DNA from: Methanocella arvoryzae MRE50
Lineage (GTDB): Archaea; Halobacteriota; Methanocellia; Methanocellales; Methanocellaceae
Direction: 5' to 3'
Length of the DNA: 64,000 nucleotides
Assembly (NCBI RefSeq): GCF_000063445.1
Contig: NC_009464.1
Coordinates: 2,790,001-2,854,000 of the forward strand
The notes beneath the pieces are model-generated. The model was not told where the DNA came from and ran no database searches. It saw only the letters and a list, made by a program, of their open reading frames with translations. A program made the position numbers and the translations under genes. Positions 43,096 to 52,466 of the stretch are shown piece by piece (the stretch's first letter is position 1; the number at the start of each line of letters is the position of its first letter).

Positions 43096-44973
43096 TCATC
43101 TACTTTCATACAGCGTTCCTTTCCCTCCGTAAGAGACCGGGAACAGCTCGCGTTTTCCCGGTATGTACAGGGCGGCCAGGTACTCCTCGAAAAACTCCGA
43201 GTCTACCATCAGGTCCACGTAGGCTATTTTCCTGGCGATCTCTTCAGCCACGACTCTCTGGCTCCGGGAAACCAGCGTGGCATAAGCGCCCGAGAGCGAT
43301 CCGTTGCCGATCGGGTGAACCTCCGCACGGGGAAACTCCGGGATGATGCCCAGCTTCGTCGCGCTTGCCAGATTCGTGTAGGCGCCGAAGGCTCCCGCCA
43401 GGTATACCTGCCGGACGTCTGTCACCTTCAGCTTGCACTTGTTCAGGAGCACGCCGATGGCGCCGCAGACGGCAGCTTTAGTGTCCATGAGGTAGTCGAT
43501 GTCCTGCTGGGTGATCACGATGTCCCGGCCTATGGCAGACCTGCCGGCGGGCACCAGCACGTATTCAAGGCCTTCTTCTCCGGGGCGTACCCGGGAATGG
43601 CCGCTGTTCAGCTTGCCAGCGAAGTCGAGTGCGCCAGTCGTTACCATGGCTGCGACAGCATCGATAATGCCCGACCCGCAGATCCCCCGCGGAGGCACAC
43701 CCCCGATGGTAGTGAAGGATACATCTGATGTCGCCGGGTCGAGGCTGACGTGGTCGATGGCTCCTTTCATCGCCCGGACGCCGTAGGTGGCCCCCGCGCC
43801 TTCGAAGGCGGGGCCCGAGGCGCACGATACAGACACCATCCAGTCCTTGTTCCCCAGAATGATCTCCCCGTTAGTCCCCAGGTCCACGACCAGCGAGATC
43901 TCGTCCGAGCAGTACATATTCGATGCCAGCACGTCTCCGATGGCGTCCCCGCCGACGAACCTGCTCACGCCGGGGAGGCAGAAGACAGTTGCGCCATCTC
44001 TGAGAGAAAGTCCCAGGCTGGCCGCCTTTTTCACTACTGGGACCCTCGAGACGTCCGCGTTGGCCAGCTCCAGGTAGCGCGGGGCCATGCCGAGGAACAG
44101 GTGGTGCATCACCGTGTTACCGGCGAGGCACATGTCAACGATGTCGGTTTTTCGGATGCCGGCTGCTTCCGCCAGCGAATTGATGACCTGGTCGACGCTT
44201 TCGACCGCTGCCTTTCTGATCTCTTCCAGACCTGCCGGTGTGCTGGCGTAACCGATGCGGGTCATCAGTTCCTCGCCGTAGGTGATCTGCCTGTTAAGGG
44301 CCGATCCGGTGCCGACGATCTGGCCTGACTGCAGATCGACCAGGCAGCCGACGACGGTCGTCGTACCTAGATCCACAGCCACTCCGTAAAGTGGTCCGGC
44401 TCCTCTGGCAGCCTCTACTCCTGTGATCTCCGGAGGTATGCGTGCCAGAGAGAGCGTGGCTAGCATGGGCTCGTCTGGCGCCCGCAGCTGCTGATAGACT
44501 GTATCCGGTACGTGTGGTCTGGCTCCTGTATAGCCTGTCAGCCTGATAGATTGCATGCCCGGGAGCGGACCGATCGATGGCATGGTTTCCACCGGGTAGC
44601 GGACGACCGCAGGGTTAACCCTATCGATCTTTACCGTGGCCGAGAGCAGGATCTGAGGCGAGTCGATCCGGCTCTCGACCGGTATGGTGAACTCGCAGTC
44701 TTCGACGACCCGTACCTGGCAGGCCATGTAGTAGCCTTTCGCCTCTTCCGCCGCTGTGAGCCTCTTCCCCCCGATCCGGGCATCTACCTTACATTTACCC
44801 CTGGTCAGGATCACCCGGCACTTCCGGCAAGTCCCCTTTCCCCCGCAGACGGACTCGATAGCCAGGCCTGCTGTCCGCATCGCGTCCAGCAGCAGCGTCC
44901 CTCCGGGCACTGTGAGCACTCTGTTCATGGGCTGGAAGATGACCCGGGCTTCTCTCTCAGGCACCTGCAGCAT
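43096..44973 (-). CDS. Reductive activator of the corrinoid iron-sulfur protein (RACo-like)
   Basis: A 625-residue protein with an N-terminal [2Fe-2S] ferredoxin domain (C43, C49, C52 and C85) and a C-terminal ASKHA-type ATPase fold (GVAVDLGTTTVVG near 197; VDLGTNGEIILGN near 366). RACo proteins use ATP to drive reduction of Co(II) corrinoid to Co(I). It overlaps the end of cdhE by 17 bases, which ties it to the CdhDE corrinoid protein. Methanogens more often have RamA with 4Fe-4S clusters for methyltransferases; this is a different type. Function is inferred from family and position. Confidence 0.85.
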   Translation of the reverse strand: MLQVPEREARVIFQPMNRVLTVPGGTLLLDAMRTAGLAIESVCGGKGTCRKCRVILTRGKCKVDARIGGKRLTAAEEAKGYYMACQVRVVEDCEFTIPVESRIDSPQILLSATVKIDRVNPAVVRYPVETMPSIGPLPGMQSIRLTGYTGARPHVPDTVYQQLRAPDEPMLATLSLARIPPEITGVEAARGAGPLYGVAVDLGTTTVVGCLVDLQSGQIVGTGSALNRQITYGEELMTRIGYASTPAGLEEIRKAAVESVDQVINSLAEAAGIRKTDIVDMCLAGNTVMHHLFLGMAPRYLELANADVSRVPVVKKAASLGLSLRDGATVFCLPGVSRFVGGDAIGDVLASNMYCSDEISLVVDLGTNGEIILGNKDWMVSVSCASGPAFEGAGATYGVRAMKGAIDHVSLDPATSDVSFTTIGGVPPRGICGSGIIDAVAAMVTTGALDFAGKLNSGHSRVRPGEEGLEYVLVPAGRSAIGRDIVITQQDIDYLMDTKAAVCGAIGVLLNKCKLKVTDVRQVYLAGAFGAYTNLASATKLGIIPEFPRAEVHPIGNGSLSGAYATLVSRSQRVVAEEIARKIAYVDLMVDSEFFEEYLAALYIPGKRELFPVSYGGKGTLYESR

Positions 44974-46408
44974 GCTTATCGTCCTTCGGGGGCCACTGGG
45001 TTTTCAGGTACTCGGCCAGGCCCGAAGAGTCCCTCGGCCCGACCATGACGTTCCAGCCGCTCGCCTCTTCGGTGTCCCCGCTGAGGCGGGCGGCCAGGCC
45101 CGGCAAGACCAGGTGGCGGTGTTCTACCAGATCAGCTACCTTGTAATCGCTCAGGGCGTTCGAGATGGACTCCGCTGTCAGGTACCTGCCTGCGACGGCG
45201 CTCTCTACGCTGTTGCCGCCCGTGTCGGCAACCACCAGGTAACAGTGGATGCTGGCGGTCTTGATGTCGTTCTCCACTATGAAGTAGGTCAGCGCGTAGT
45301 TCGAGGTGATGAGCACCGGCGCTTGCTTATCTGGCGAGCCGAAGGTCTTGACGCCTGCATCAACCGAGACGGGCTTGCGCGGGTCAGTGTACACGTTGAA
45401 CCGCCAGATCAGCTGGGGCAGGAGTACCCAGCCTTCGACGCTGTGCATGATGAGCATGTCCGCGTGCCTGGAGAGGAGCAGCGAGGCCATCCACGCCTCC
45501 TTCCACTGGACGACTTCGGGGGAAAGCTCGGGAGATAGCCAGGCGCTGATGGGGGTGCCCAGCAGCGGGTAGCCGAGGAGCTCGTCGTCCTGCTGGAAGA
45601 CCGAGCGCCGAATCTGAGAGAACTCATGGATCGTCCGGGCGAGGTCAGACTCTACAGATGTGCCCGGATCGAGGATGAGGTCGGAAATGCCGTACTCTGT
45701 AAGGGTCCTGACCAGCGAACGCAGGCCAGGGATGTCGTGCGGGGCTGAGACGACCAGCGGGCAGCTGTACTGCAGGGCAAGCTCTGCCATTTCCTTCCAG
45801 TTCTCTTTCGTGGCCGCATACAGCAGCGGTCGCCGATCTTTGACCTGGTCAAGCCCGGCGGCCATTGTTGCAGGGTCGTATGCGCAGAGCACGAAGGGCA
45901 GATCAGTCTGTCCGGCCACGTCCTTGACCACCGTGGCAAAGGTCGCCGGCTCATTCGTAGTCGAGCGGATGGCCACTGCATCCAGCCGCAGAGTTCGCCC
46001 GATGTAGTTGAACGTGAACGAGCTGACCATCTTCAGCCTGGCATCGATCTCTTCTTTCGCCATGTAGTCGGCCACGTCGATGGCGATGGGCGGAGGGTTG
46101 TGGTAGGTGAACTCGTGCCGGTAGAGAACGTATTTTCCCCCGACTTTCGCAGCCGTCTCGCCGGTGCCGAACGTGACCGTCCTGACCGGCGGCCTCATCA
46201 GTTCCCGCAGCTTCTCGTAATCTGCCATGTATTTTTTACCGGCGATCGGGGGGCAATCCTCGACTGTGAGCTCGCCGTTGACCACCCGGGTGGCAAAGGT
46301 CATGCAGTTGGCCTCGTGGCACTCCCCGCAGTTCGTCTTCGGGAGCAGCTTGTACACGTCGATGGGGCTGATCTCCCTGATGCTCTTTTTCACTTTAGAC
46401 TCTGACAT
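44957..46408 (-). CDS. cdhE: ACDS corrinoid iron-sulfur protein, large subunit (gamma)
   Basis: A 483-residue corrinoid and [4Fe-4S] protein that carries the methyl group between tetrahydromethanopterin and the A-cluster. The cluster ligands are C27, C30, C35 and C52 in TNCGECHEANC and DCPP. A TIM barrel and C-terminal corrinoid-binding domain follow. It is encoded 15 bases after cdhD. Together with CdhD it makes the methyltransferring part of acetyl-CoA decarbonylase/synthase. Confidence 0.95.
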   Translation of the reverse strand: MSESKVKKSIREISPIDVYKLLPKTNCGECHEANCMTFATRVVNGELTVEDCPPIAGKKYMADYEKLRELMRPPVRTVTFGTGETAAKVGGKYVLYRHEFTYHNPPPIAIDVADYMAKEEIDARLKMVSSFTFNYIGRTLRLDAVAIRSTTNEPATFATVVKDVAGQTDLPFVLCAYDPATMAAGLDQVKDRRPLLYAATKENWKEMAELALQYSCPLVVSAPHDIPGLRSLVRTLTEYGISDLILDPGTSVESDLARTIHEFSQIRRSVFQQDDELLGYPLLGTPISAWLSPELSPEVVQWKEAWMASLLLSRHADMLIMHSVEGWVLLPQLIWRFNVYTDPRKPVSVDAGVKTFGSPDKQAPVLITSNYALTYFIVENDIKTASIHCYLVVADTGGNSVESAVAGRYLTAESISNALSDYKVADLVEHRHLVLPGLAARLSGDTEEASGWNVMVGPRDSSGLAEYLKTQWPPKDDKHAAGA

Positions 46409-46423
46409 ACCAGTTTCACCTCC

Positions 46424-47683
46424 TCATATCCTGGCCGTGCTCCAGCACATGTTCGCTTCCGGCGACGGTACAGTTTCTTTTCGGATCAGCATCTGGATGA
46501 TCTCTTTCAGGGTTTTCAGGGTGGCCGGATGGGCTACCATGAAGATGTCGACTCCGGCGAGCACCAGAGTGAGCGCGTTGAGGGTCTCCCACAGCGGGCC
46601 CCGGAATTCCCTGGGGCCGTACACCGGATCCATCTTCGTCCGGGCCTCCCTGGCCACCCAGGCGTTGGATGCCGCGGAGATGGTCGGCTGCTGCAGTTCA
46701 TCGTCCCCCAGCAAGGCGGCCTGCCTTGCACGCTCGTGGATGCTGAAGGAGTACTCCAGGCCGTAGCCCAGCGCCACTGTGGTGAGGTCCATCACGATGT
46801 CTTCCGGCGGCAGGTAGTCGAACAGCCTGCGGTTCAACTCCTTCGCCTTGTTCAGCTCCAGGCCGGTCAGCCCGATCACCGCGTGGCCGTGGGCCTTAGC
46901 CGCTCCTGTAATGGTCTCAAGTACGCCTGCAGCTGCCATGTCCAGCGTGACCGAGTTCAGCAGCAGCCGCTCCCCCGAAGCCGCCTCGGAGACTTTGGCG
47001 AAGACTTCGGCATCCTTCTGCGGATCGCCGCAGCCGCCTATGATCAGTGGCACGTCCACCGCCTGCAGCACGTCCTCGACCGTCCGGGCCGCCTCTGCCG
47101 GCGAAGAGTCCTTGCCCAGCGGATCGGTGGACACAAGGTGAACGGTGACCATGTCTGCGCCGAACTGTTCGACGTTTCTCCGCGCCCATTCTGCCGGGTC
47201 GTCCATGACGTCCCGGATGTCTGCCTTGACGGCGGCGGGCATCGGTATGGACATATCAAAGACGTCCATGGCGAAGACCGGCAGGTTAGCCGGCGGCCTA
47301 TCGGCGTAGACAAACGGCGGCGAGCCAGATCCGCCCAGGGTGAAAGTCCTTCTCCGGCTGCCCCCGTCTTTTCTGGTGGCGCCAAGCCTGACTTCCCGGA
47401 TGCTGCACGGGAAATTTTCAACCGGGGGTACATAGGTTTCGCTGAACAGCGCCGACGGCTTTTCCTGCATAATCTGGGACGCTACAGGCTGTACCGCCTG
47501 CGGCATCGCCCGGGACATTGCCCGCCGGGCAGGAATCCAGAGCTCCAGGTCTCCGATCTCCATAGTGAAGTTTTCAAGCTCGATCCTGTCTACGCCGGCC
47601 ATCAGCGAGAGAATGTCCGGCATGTTGTCACGCATCTTTCCGCCGCCTGTCAGCCTGTTATCTTTTCCTGCCATGTCATTCAC
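46424..47683 (-). CDS. cdhD: ACDS corrinoid protein, small subunit (delta)
   Basis: Small (delta) subunit of the corrinoid protein, up to 419 residues, TIM-barrel type. The middle has VHLVSTDPLGKD and GGCGDPQKDAEV, the late part VYGPREFRGPLWETLNALT, typical of CdhD. The first ATG (47683) overlaps cdhC by 8 bases; an ATG at 47674 with GGTGA upstream is an alternative that removes three residues. It lies between cdhC and cdhE as one operon. Confidence 0.94.
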   Translation of the reverse strand: MNDMAGKDNRLTGGGKMRDNMPDILSLMAGVDRIELENFTMEIGDLELWIPARRAMSRAMPQAVQPVASQIMQEKPSALFSETYVPPVENFPCSIREVRLGATRKDGGSRRRTFTLGGSGSPPFVYADRPPANLPVFAMDVFDMSIPMPAAVKADIRDVMDDPAEWARRNVEQFGADMVTVHLVSTDPLGKDSSPAEAARTVEDVLQAVDVPLIIGGCGDPQKDAEVFAKVSEAASGERLLLNSVTLDMAAAGVLETITGAAKAHGHAVIGLTGLELNKAKELNRRLFDYLPPEDIVMDLTTVALGYGLEYSFSIHERARQAALLGDDELQQPTISAASNAWVAREARTKMDPVYGPREFRGPLWETLNALTLVLAGVDIFMVAHPATLKTLKEIIQMLIRKETVPSPEANMCWSTARI

Positions 47684-49076
47684 CTGCTCCTGGTTTTTTG
47701 GGTTTGCTCCACTGGATGATCGCCCGGTCCGCGTAGATCCTGGCGTTCTTCAGCGTGATCTTCAGGCCGCCGTAGCTGAGGGGAAGCTCCCCTGCGGAGA
47801 AAACCGGCATTTCGGCATGCCCCGGTTCTTCCACATGCTCTTCCTCCGGGTTTTCCTCCTCTGCCTCCCAGCGCTGGATAACCGGGTGGGACCGCTCTAC
47901 GAGGAATTGCCGGAGCTCGCCCACGTTCTTCACTTCTCTCTCCGTCGCGATCTTGCCGAAGATCTCCGGCGGGATGAACGGCTTCATCTGCTCCTTCAGC
48001 CCGGCGGGCATCCAGGCAACCCTGGCATAGCCGCCATCTGCAGCGAGAAACTTTTGGGAGCGCATGTATTCCAGGGACAGGCCATGGAACCCGTCGATCT
48101 GTCTACCTCCCCCCGTGGAGTCCGCCATGGCCGAAAAAGGCAGGCCGTTCACCGTGGCCTCCTTATAGCCCCGGGTGACGATGCCGAAGCCCTCGACCTC
48201 GGGGATGTAGAAGGCGATCCCTTCAAAGCACCCGCAGGACGTATGGGGATAGGTGAAGGCACTGTAGAGGTAGACCCGGCTAACCTCCCCCAGGGAGCGT
48301 TTGCCGGCACTTTCGTTGATCCCGGTGTACTCCCCCTTTTCCGGGTCCAGGCAGCTGCCTTTCTCTATGGGGAAGATCAGGCCTTTCGGGTCGATGCGGG
48401 CGGCCGCCCGCCCGTCGAACCAGCTGATGGCGCCGCAGTTCGCATATCTCTGCGGGGTGATGACGCACACGTGGCCGGGCGCGAACGACTGGCAGAGGGC
48501 GCAACCGTAGAAGACGTCCACCTCGTCGTCGGTCAGGCCTCTGGCCCGGGCGTCCCGGGCTTCGTAGGAGTTCATCGCCTCAGCATAGGCAGACGATATT
48601 TTGGCAGCGTCGGTGTAGAAGGTGATCTGCATCTGCCCGATGATCGGGAACTCGTTCCGGAGAAGTTGCTCCAGCACCTCTCCCACGAACCTGAGTGTGG
48701 TAAAGCCCTTGCCGTAGGCTTTCTTCGAGAGCCTTATCCACGTATCGTAACGCTGGTTGAGGTGCATGAGCCCTTCGATATAGTTGGCGTACTCGTGGAT
48801 CCGCCGCTCGATCACTCCCTCGAAGTCGGGCTCAAGCTCCGGGCCCGCTACTTCGATCAGGATGCCGAGGGGATAGCTCTTTCCGGGCTCCATGTCGGCG
48901 ACATCCGGGCCGATGACCGTGATGGCACTATCCTTTACCTGGTCGCCCTGCCGGACTTTGACCAGCTCGAACTTCTCTTCGACGTCCGGGCCTCCGAGCT
49001 CGACGTGCAGGTCATTTTTCCGGATGCGTTCACCCGCATGTGCAATGCTGACATCAACTGGTATCTCCTTGAACAT
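47676..49076 (-). CDS. cdhC: Acetyl-CoA synthase, beta subunit
   Basis: Carries the Ni-Ni-[4Fe-4S] A-cluster where acetyl-CoA is assembled or cleaved. About 466 residues. The cluster motif is YGCALCQSFAPGHVC with later NCGA, and SCGCFEG near 280, giving the conserved cysteines. It lacks the N-terminal CODH-binding domain of bacterial ACS, as in archaea. The frame is open to 49127; the ATG at 49076 (MFKEIPVDV) is chosen from family N-termini and GGAGGG upstream. The C-terminal 90 residues are acidic and Glu-rich in part. Confidence 0.95.
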   Translation of the reverse strand: MFKEIPVDVSIAHAGERIRKNDLHVELGGPDVEEKFELVKVRQGDQVKDSAITVIGPDVADMEPGKSYPLGILIEVAGPELEPDFEGVIERRIHEYANYIEGLMHLNQRYDTWIRLSKKAYGKGFTTLRFVGEVLEQLLRNEFPIIGQMQITFYTDAAKISSAYAEAMNSYEARDARARGLTDDEVDVFYGCALCQSFAPGHVCVITPQRYANCGAISWFDGRAAARIDPKGLIFPIEKGSCLDPEKGEYTGINESAGKRSLGEVSRVYLYSAFTYPHTSCGCFEGIAFYIPEVEGFGIVTRGYKEATVNGLPFSAMADSTGGGRQIDGFHGLSLEYMRSQKFLAADGGYARVAWMPAGLKEQMKPFIPPEIFGKIATEREVKNVGELRQFLVERSHPVIQRWEAEEENPEEEHVEEPGHAEMPVFSAGELPLSYGGLKITLKNARIYADRAIIQWSKPKKPGAGE

Positions 49077-49081
49077 GCTTT

Positions 49082-49621
49082 TTAACCCTCCATCTGCCCT
49101 ATGACGGCTTTCAGGCTTTCCAGCCACTGCTCAGTCGGAATGCTGGCAAACGAATAGCCGGCGTGGGGCTGGTACCCGTTGCCCAGGGACACAGTCCTGA
49201 CGTGCGGGGCAAAGTGCTTCAGCCCGGACAGGATCGTCCACTCCAGGTAGTAGGGCAGGCCGGCGAAAAAGGCCAGATCGTGCGGCCCTTTTCCATCCAG
49301 CCCCTGCCATCCGGAGTCTGCAAGCCTGTGGGCGGCTTCCACTGCCGGCAGGATCGTAGCCTTCGTGTACCCTCTGCTCACCAGATTGCGGTTGGTGTGG
49401 CCGGTTGCTATGATAGGGATGTTCTTCGTGTTTCCGAGGTCGATCAGATAATCCAGCAGCTTTCTGTCGCCCGCGGCGATCTCTGCGGCCAGATGTCCGA
49501 TGATCATGACAGGACGTTTCGATCGTTTGATCATGGCGACTACCACTTCAGGTTTAGAGATGGCCGCCGCCTTTCTGGGCCCGGAGATCTCGGCGATCTG
49601 CCAGGGCTCGAGTATAGCCAT
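49082..49621 (-). CDS. cdhB: ACDS CODH accessory subunit (epsilon)
   Basis: Epsilon subunit of the CODH component, 179 residues, forming an alpha2-epsilon2 complex with CdhA. Typical segments are the opening PWQIAEISGPRKAA, KRPVMIIGHLA, GHTNRNLVSRG and GYQPHAGYSFASIP. It has no metal motif. It lies 59 bases after cdhA and 5 bases before cdhC, in the order seen in other methanogens. Confidence 0.95.
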   Translation of the reverse strand: MAILEPWQIAEISGPRKAAAISKPEVVVAMIKRSKRPVMIIGHLAAEIAAGDRKLLDYLIDLGNTKNIPIIATGHTNRNLVSRGYTKATILPAVEAAHRLADSGWQGLDGKGPHDLAFFAGLPYYLEWTILSGLKHFAPHVRTVSLGNGYQPHAGYSFASIPTEQWLESLKAVIGQMEG

Positions 49622-49680
49622 TGCTTATCATACCTCCCTATTCGAGAACTCGTCAGCTCCCGGCCAGTGCCGGGAGCCAC

Positions 49681-51993
49681 TCACGGCCTCTGGCCTGGAG
49701 CTTTTCTCTCCTGCCAGCCGGCCTGCTGTAGCACTCTGGAAATTTCCTCCTTCATGGTGATCGGTACGTCGCTCATGCTGCGGACAAACAAGGGCAGGTC
49801 CTCAGGGATAGTGCCGAGCACCCGCCTGTGGAGATCAATGTAGTGGGTGAGCTTGATCGCCCGCCCTTTGCCGGTGTCGTTCGGCCGCATGCAGAGCTTG
49901 GCGGCAAGCACCATCGCCTCCTCTTTGGTCTCCGCGGCGATGAACAGGTGCTCGGGCACGGGGCCGGCGTAGACCTGCTCGCCCGTCCCGGGATCGGAGG
50001 TGTACCAGTCCTCCTCCCTGTCAGCCCGGCCCAGTAGCATCCGTCTGTACTTCGACCCGTGGGGCCCGACTATGACCGGTATGCCCAGCCGCACAAATCC
50101 CATCGCTATGGCCGCCGCCTTCTGGGACATGGCACCCCAGACCACGCCTACTGCCCCGACGCGGTTGTAGACGTAGTCGGCGATCTCCTCGAAGTTGCCG
50201 CGGAGGCTGCGCCTGGCGAAGATGCTGGCGATCTTGACTGCGGCGCCGGCTATGTGAGCGTTGGAGACACACGAGCCCACGTTGACAATGCCCCCTGCGT
50301 CGAAGTCACCCGGGTGCTGCTCGTAGGGTGTCTTTCCTTCCTCGTCTCTGTACATCGAGATGGACATAGCCGCGCAGCCGGAGGTCACCGCGATAAACCT
50401 GCGCCGGGCGAACTCAAGGCACATCTCGGCCACCTCTTTCCCGCCGTTCGGGTAGTTGGCGCAGCCGGCAAACGCGATGACTCCCGGGATCTCTCCCAGG
50501 ACGATCGGCCCTCCAACCTGCCGGATTTCCACGTCCTGAATGGCACCTCTGCCGACGCGGATCTTGAACTTCTCGTCCCTGGTTTTGTGGGCGGCCGCCG
50601 CAGTCATGACGGAATATACGGGGATCTTTTTGGGGCACGCCTGCTCGCAGCGGACGCAGCCGTTACACCTATCGTATACCTCGCCGATCGGCGCCAGATC
50701 TCTGGCTGCGACCGCCCTGATCGCCCCGGGCACCGGGAGGTCGTTGGGACAGGCCCGCCGGCACTGCTTACAATCGGTGCAGGCCCTGGCCATATCGGCG
50801 ATATTCGGGGGCGTAGAGACTTTGTTCCTGCGCGCCGGCGCAACTGAGCGAGCGACTCTGACAGCGATCTTCCCGGCTTTTTCCGGGTCGAGGACCAGCG
50901 CCCCGGCCGCTTTCCCCGTCTCCAGGTCAGCGACTATCGCGTCGGCCGGATCCCCTGTCCGATCGGGCAGGCCCATGCAGTTCTTCTCCGAGGTCGCGAT
51001 GACTCGCGAGCCGATTTTTTCCGCCTCGAAAAGCACATCTGTCCGGATGCACTGCTCATCTGTTACGATGACATCCGGAATGCCGCTGCGGATGTACTTG
51101 ATCTGCCAGGAGAGAGGGCCTACGATCTTCGCGCTCTGTGAATACCTGGTAGCATCGATGGCTGTGCAGCAGATGCCGGTCACTTCGACCTGTCCGGTGA
51201 GGCCTTGCTCTTTGAGGTACTCGATGATGCTGACCGAGGGAAGCACGTTGTGCCCGACGACCAGGATGACCGGCATAGACTGATCGATCGTGCCCATGCC
51301 CAGTTCGGCCAGCGGTGCGTCAGGTTCCGCTTTCGGGTACTCCAGGGCCGAGATCTGAGCTATGTCGGCGACCTCCAGGCCGACCAGGTCCAGCATGCCG
51401 GAGTGGAACACTTTGGACTCGAAGTCGAGGCAGTCTCCCTCCTGCCCGGTGTGCGCCGTCGCGAGCAGGCCGGTGATCTCCTTTTCGAGGTAGTCCAGCA
51501 CTTCGTCCAGATCGCCCAGCTTTTCGGGCTTGAGCCCGCACACCAGCCGCGTCAGCGGCGCTTCGACCTCTGTCGAGAGCCCGCCGACGTCGAGCGGATG
51601 GCCGCTGCCGTACCGGCTGATCAGGTGGGTGACCAGCTCTCTGGCGTGGCTGACGTGGGTGGCGGCCCCGATACACGTGGCGATCAAAACCATGCGGGAC
51701 TGCTGGGCCGCCATCTGGATTCCGCAGGCTCCCCGCCTGTCACCGGTAAGGTCGCATTTTCCGGCTGTACATATGCAGCAGACGTCGCAGTACGGCATGT
51801 AAAACGGCCGATAGCGCCCGAGGAGTTTCCTGTCCCAGCCTCGAAGTGCCGTCATCGACGGAAACGGGGTGGGGCCGACTTTTTCTTCCCAGTTTTGCGG
51901 AGCTATCCTGCCGACTGAGACCTCAAATTCCTTGATGCGCCCCAGTTCGGATTCCAGCTCTTTAAACCTGAAATTCAGATCTTTCAGATCCAA
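49681..51993 (-). CDS. cdhA: Carbon monoxide dehydrogenase, alpha subunit of ACDS
   Basis: Catalytic CODH subunit with the NiFe C-cluster, about 770 residues. The Cys-rich start CDVCCICTAGKCDLTG...GACG (about 67-95) holds the B/D-cluster ligands. Two ferredoxin-type motifs, CTDCKQCRRACP (about 405) and CNGCVRCEQACP (about 444), carry the archaeal E and F clusters. First gene of the operon. The frame starts at a GTG at 52002, which overlaps the GGAG ribosome-binding site; a TTG at 51993, 8 bases from that site, is preferred. Promoter region and a 16-bp palindrome lie just upstream. Confidence 0.95.
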   Translation of the reverse strand: MDLKDLNFRFKELESELGRIKEFEVSVGRIAPQNWEEKVGPTPFPSMTALRGWDRKLLGRYRPFYMPYCDVCCICTAGKCDLTGDRRGACGIQMAAQQSRMVLIATCIGAATHVSHARELVTHLISRYGSGHPLDVGGLSTEVEAPLTRLVCGLKPEKLGDLDEVLDYLEKEITGLLATAHTGQEGDCLDFESKVFHSGMLDLVGLEVADIAQISALEYPKAEPDAPLAELGMGTIDQSMPVILVVGHNVLPSVSIIEYLKEQGLTGQVEVTGICCTAIDATRYSQSAKIVGPLSWQIKYIRSGIPDVIVTDEQCIRTDVLFEAEKIGSRVIATSEKNCMGLPDRTGDPADAIVADLETGKAAGALVLDPEKAGKIAVRVARSVAPARRNKVSTPPNIADMARACTDCKQCRRACPNDLPVPGAIRAVAARDLAPIGEVYDRCNGCVRCEQACPKKIPVYSVMTAAAAHKTRDEKFKIRVGRGAIQDVEIRQVGGPIVLGEIPGVIAFAGCANYPNGGKEVAEMCLEFARRRFIAVTSGCAAMSISMYRDEEGKTPYEQHPGDFDAGGIVNVGSCVSNAHIAGAAVKIASIFARRSLRGNFEEIADYVYNRVGAVGVVWGAMSQKAAAIAMGFVRLGIPVIVGPHGSKYRRMLLGRADREEDWYTSDPGTGEQVYAGPVPEHLFIAAETKEEAMVLAAKLCMRPNDTGKGRAIKLTHYIDLHRRVLGTIPEDLPLFVRSMSDVPITMKEEISRVLQQAGWQERKAPGQRP

Positions 51994-52025
51994 TGATATC
52001 ACTCCGGATGTTTTTCCCAGATACC

Positions 52026-52041
52026 TAATGATTAATCATTA
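52026..52041 (-). promoter_or_regulatory. 16-bp palindrome at the start of the cdh transcript
   Basis: TAATGATT-AATCATTA is perfectly symmetric. On the minus strand it lies about 30-40 bases past a TATA-like TTAAATATAAAT (about 52068-52080), near the expected start of transcription and 33 bases before the cdhA start, a typical place for a repressor site. Confidence 0.6.
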
Positions 52042-52177
52042 CGATTTTACACGTGAGTATTTCATGATTTATATTTAATACCATTAGTTAAAACATAATT
52101 TAATAATACAACTTTATTATATGGCGGAATTGGGCTGTAGAGTCCGTTATCCTGTATGCAAGGGACTGCTTACAGTT
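52042..52177 (+). other. cdh promoter and upstream gap
   Basis: AT-rich DNA with the cdh TATA-like region near 52068-52080 (minus strand). No gene is seen. Confidence 0.5.
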
Positions 52178-52284
52178 GGTTATGCGAGGGAGACCTTCGT
52201 CTCGGTTATGCAAGAGAGACCTTCGTCTCGGTTATGCAAGAGAGACCTTCGTCTCGGTTATGCAAGAGAGACCTTCGTCTCGGT
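52178..52284 (+). repeat. Four tandem 26-bp repeats, each with a hairpin
   Basis: Units at 52178, 52204, 52230 and 52256 plus a 3-base tail. Units 2-4 are identical; unit 1 differs at two bases. Each contains GAGAC-CTTC-GTCTC, a perfect 5-bp stem. A 68-codon frame across it is a product of the repeat, not a gene. Confidence 0.9.
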
Positions 52285-52466
52285 CACAGCGCAGCATTCG
52301 TGTTCGTGTACCTTCCCTTGTGAATAAGTAAGGGCAGAGGTATAGTTACCGATAAAATGTGAGAAACTCAGAATTATTCAACACAGCATTTAGAATTAAT
52401 TATTTATCCACTCGGGCCGTATTGTATAAGGTTATTGTCCTTCATGTGACATGCAGGTGATCTCTC
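52285..52466 (+). other. Spacer before the 105-residue gene
   Basis: No gene. TTTAGAATTAATTATTTATCC near 52389-52409 may supply a TATA box for the gene starting at 52467. Confidence 0.4.

Noticed and set aside
47565-49085. 506-codon plus-strand frame over cdhC
   Set aside because: Shadow frame of a certain gene on the opposite strand; low-complexity Asp/Val/Leu composition.
52178-52284. Possible CRISPR array
   Set aside because: Repeats are directly abutting with no unique spacers and no cas genes are nearby.
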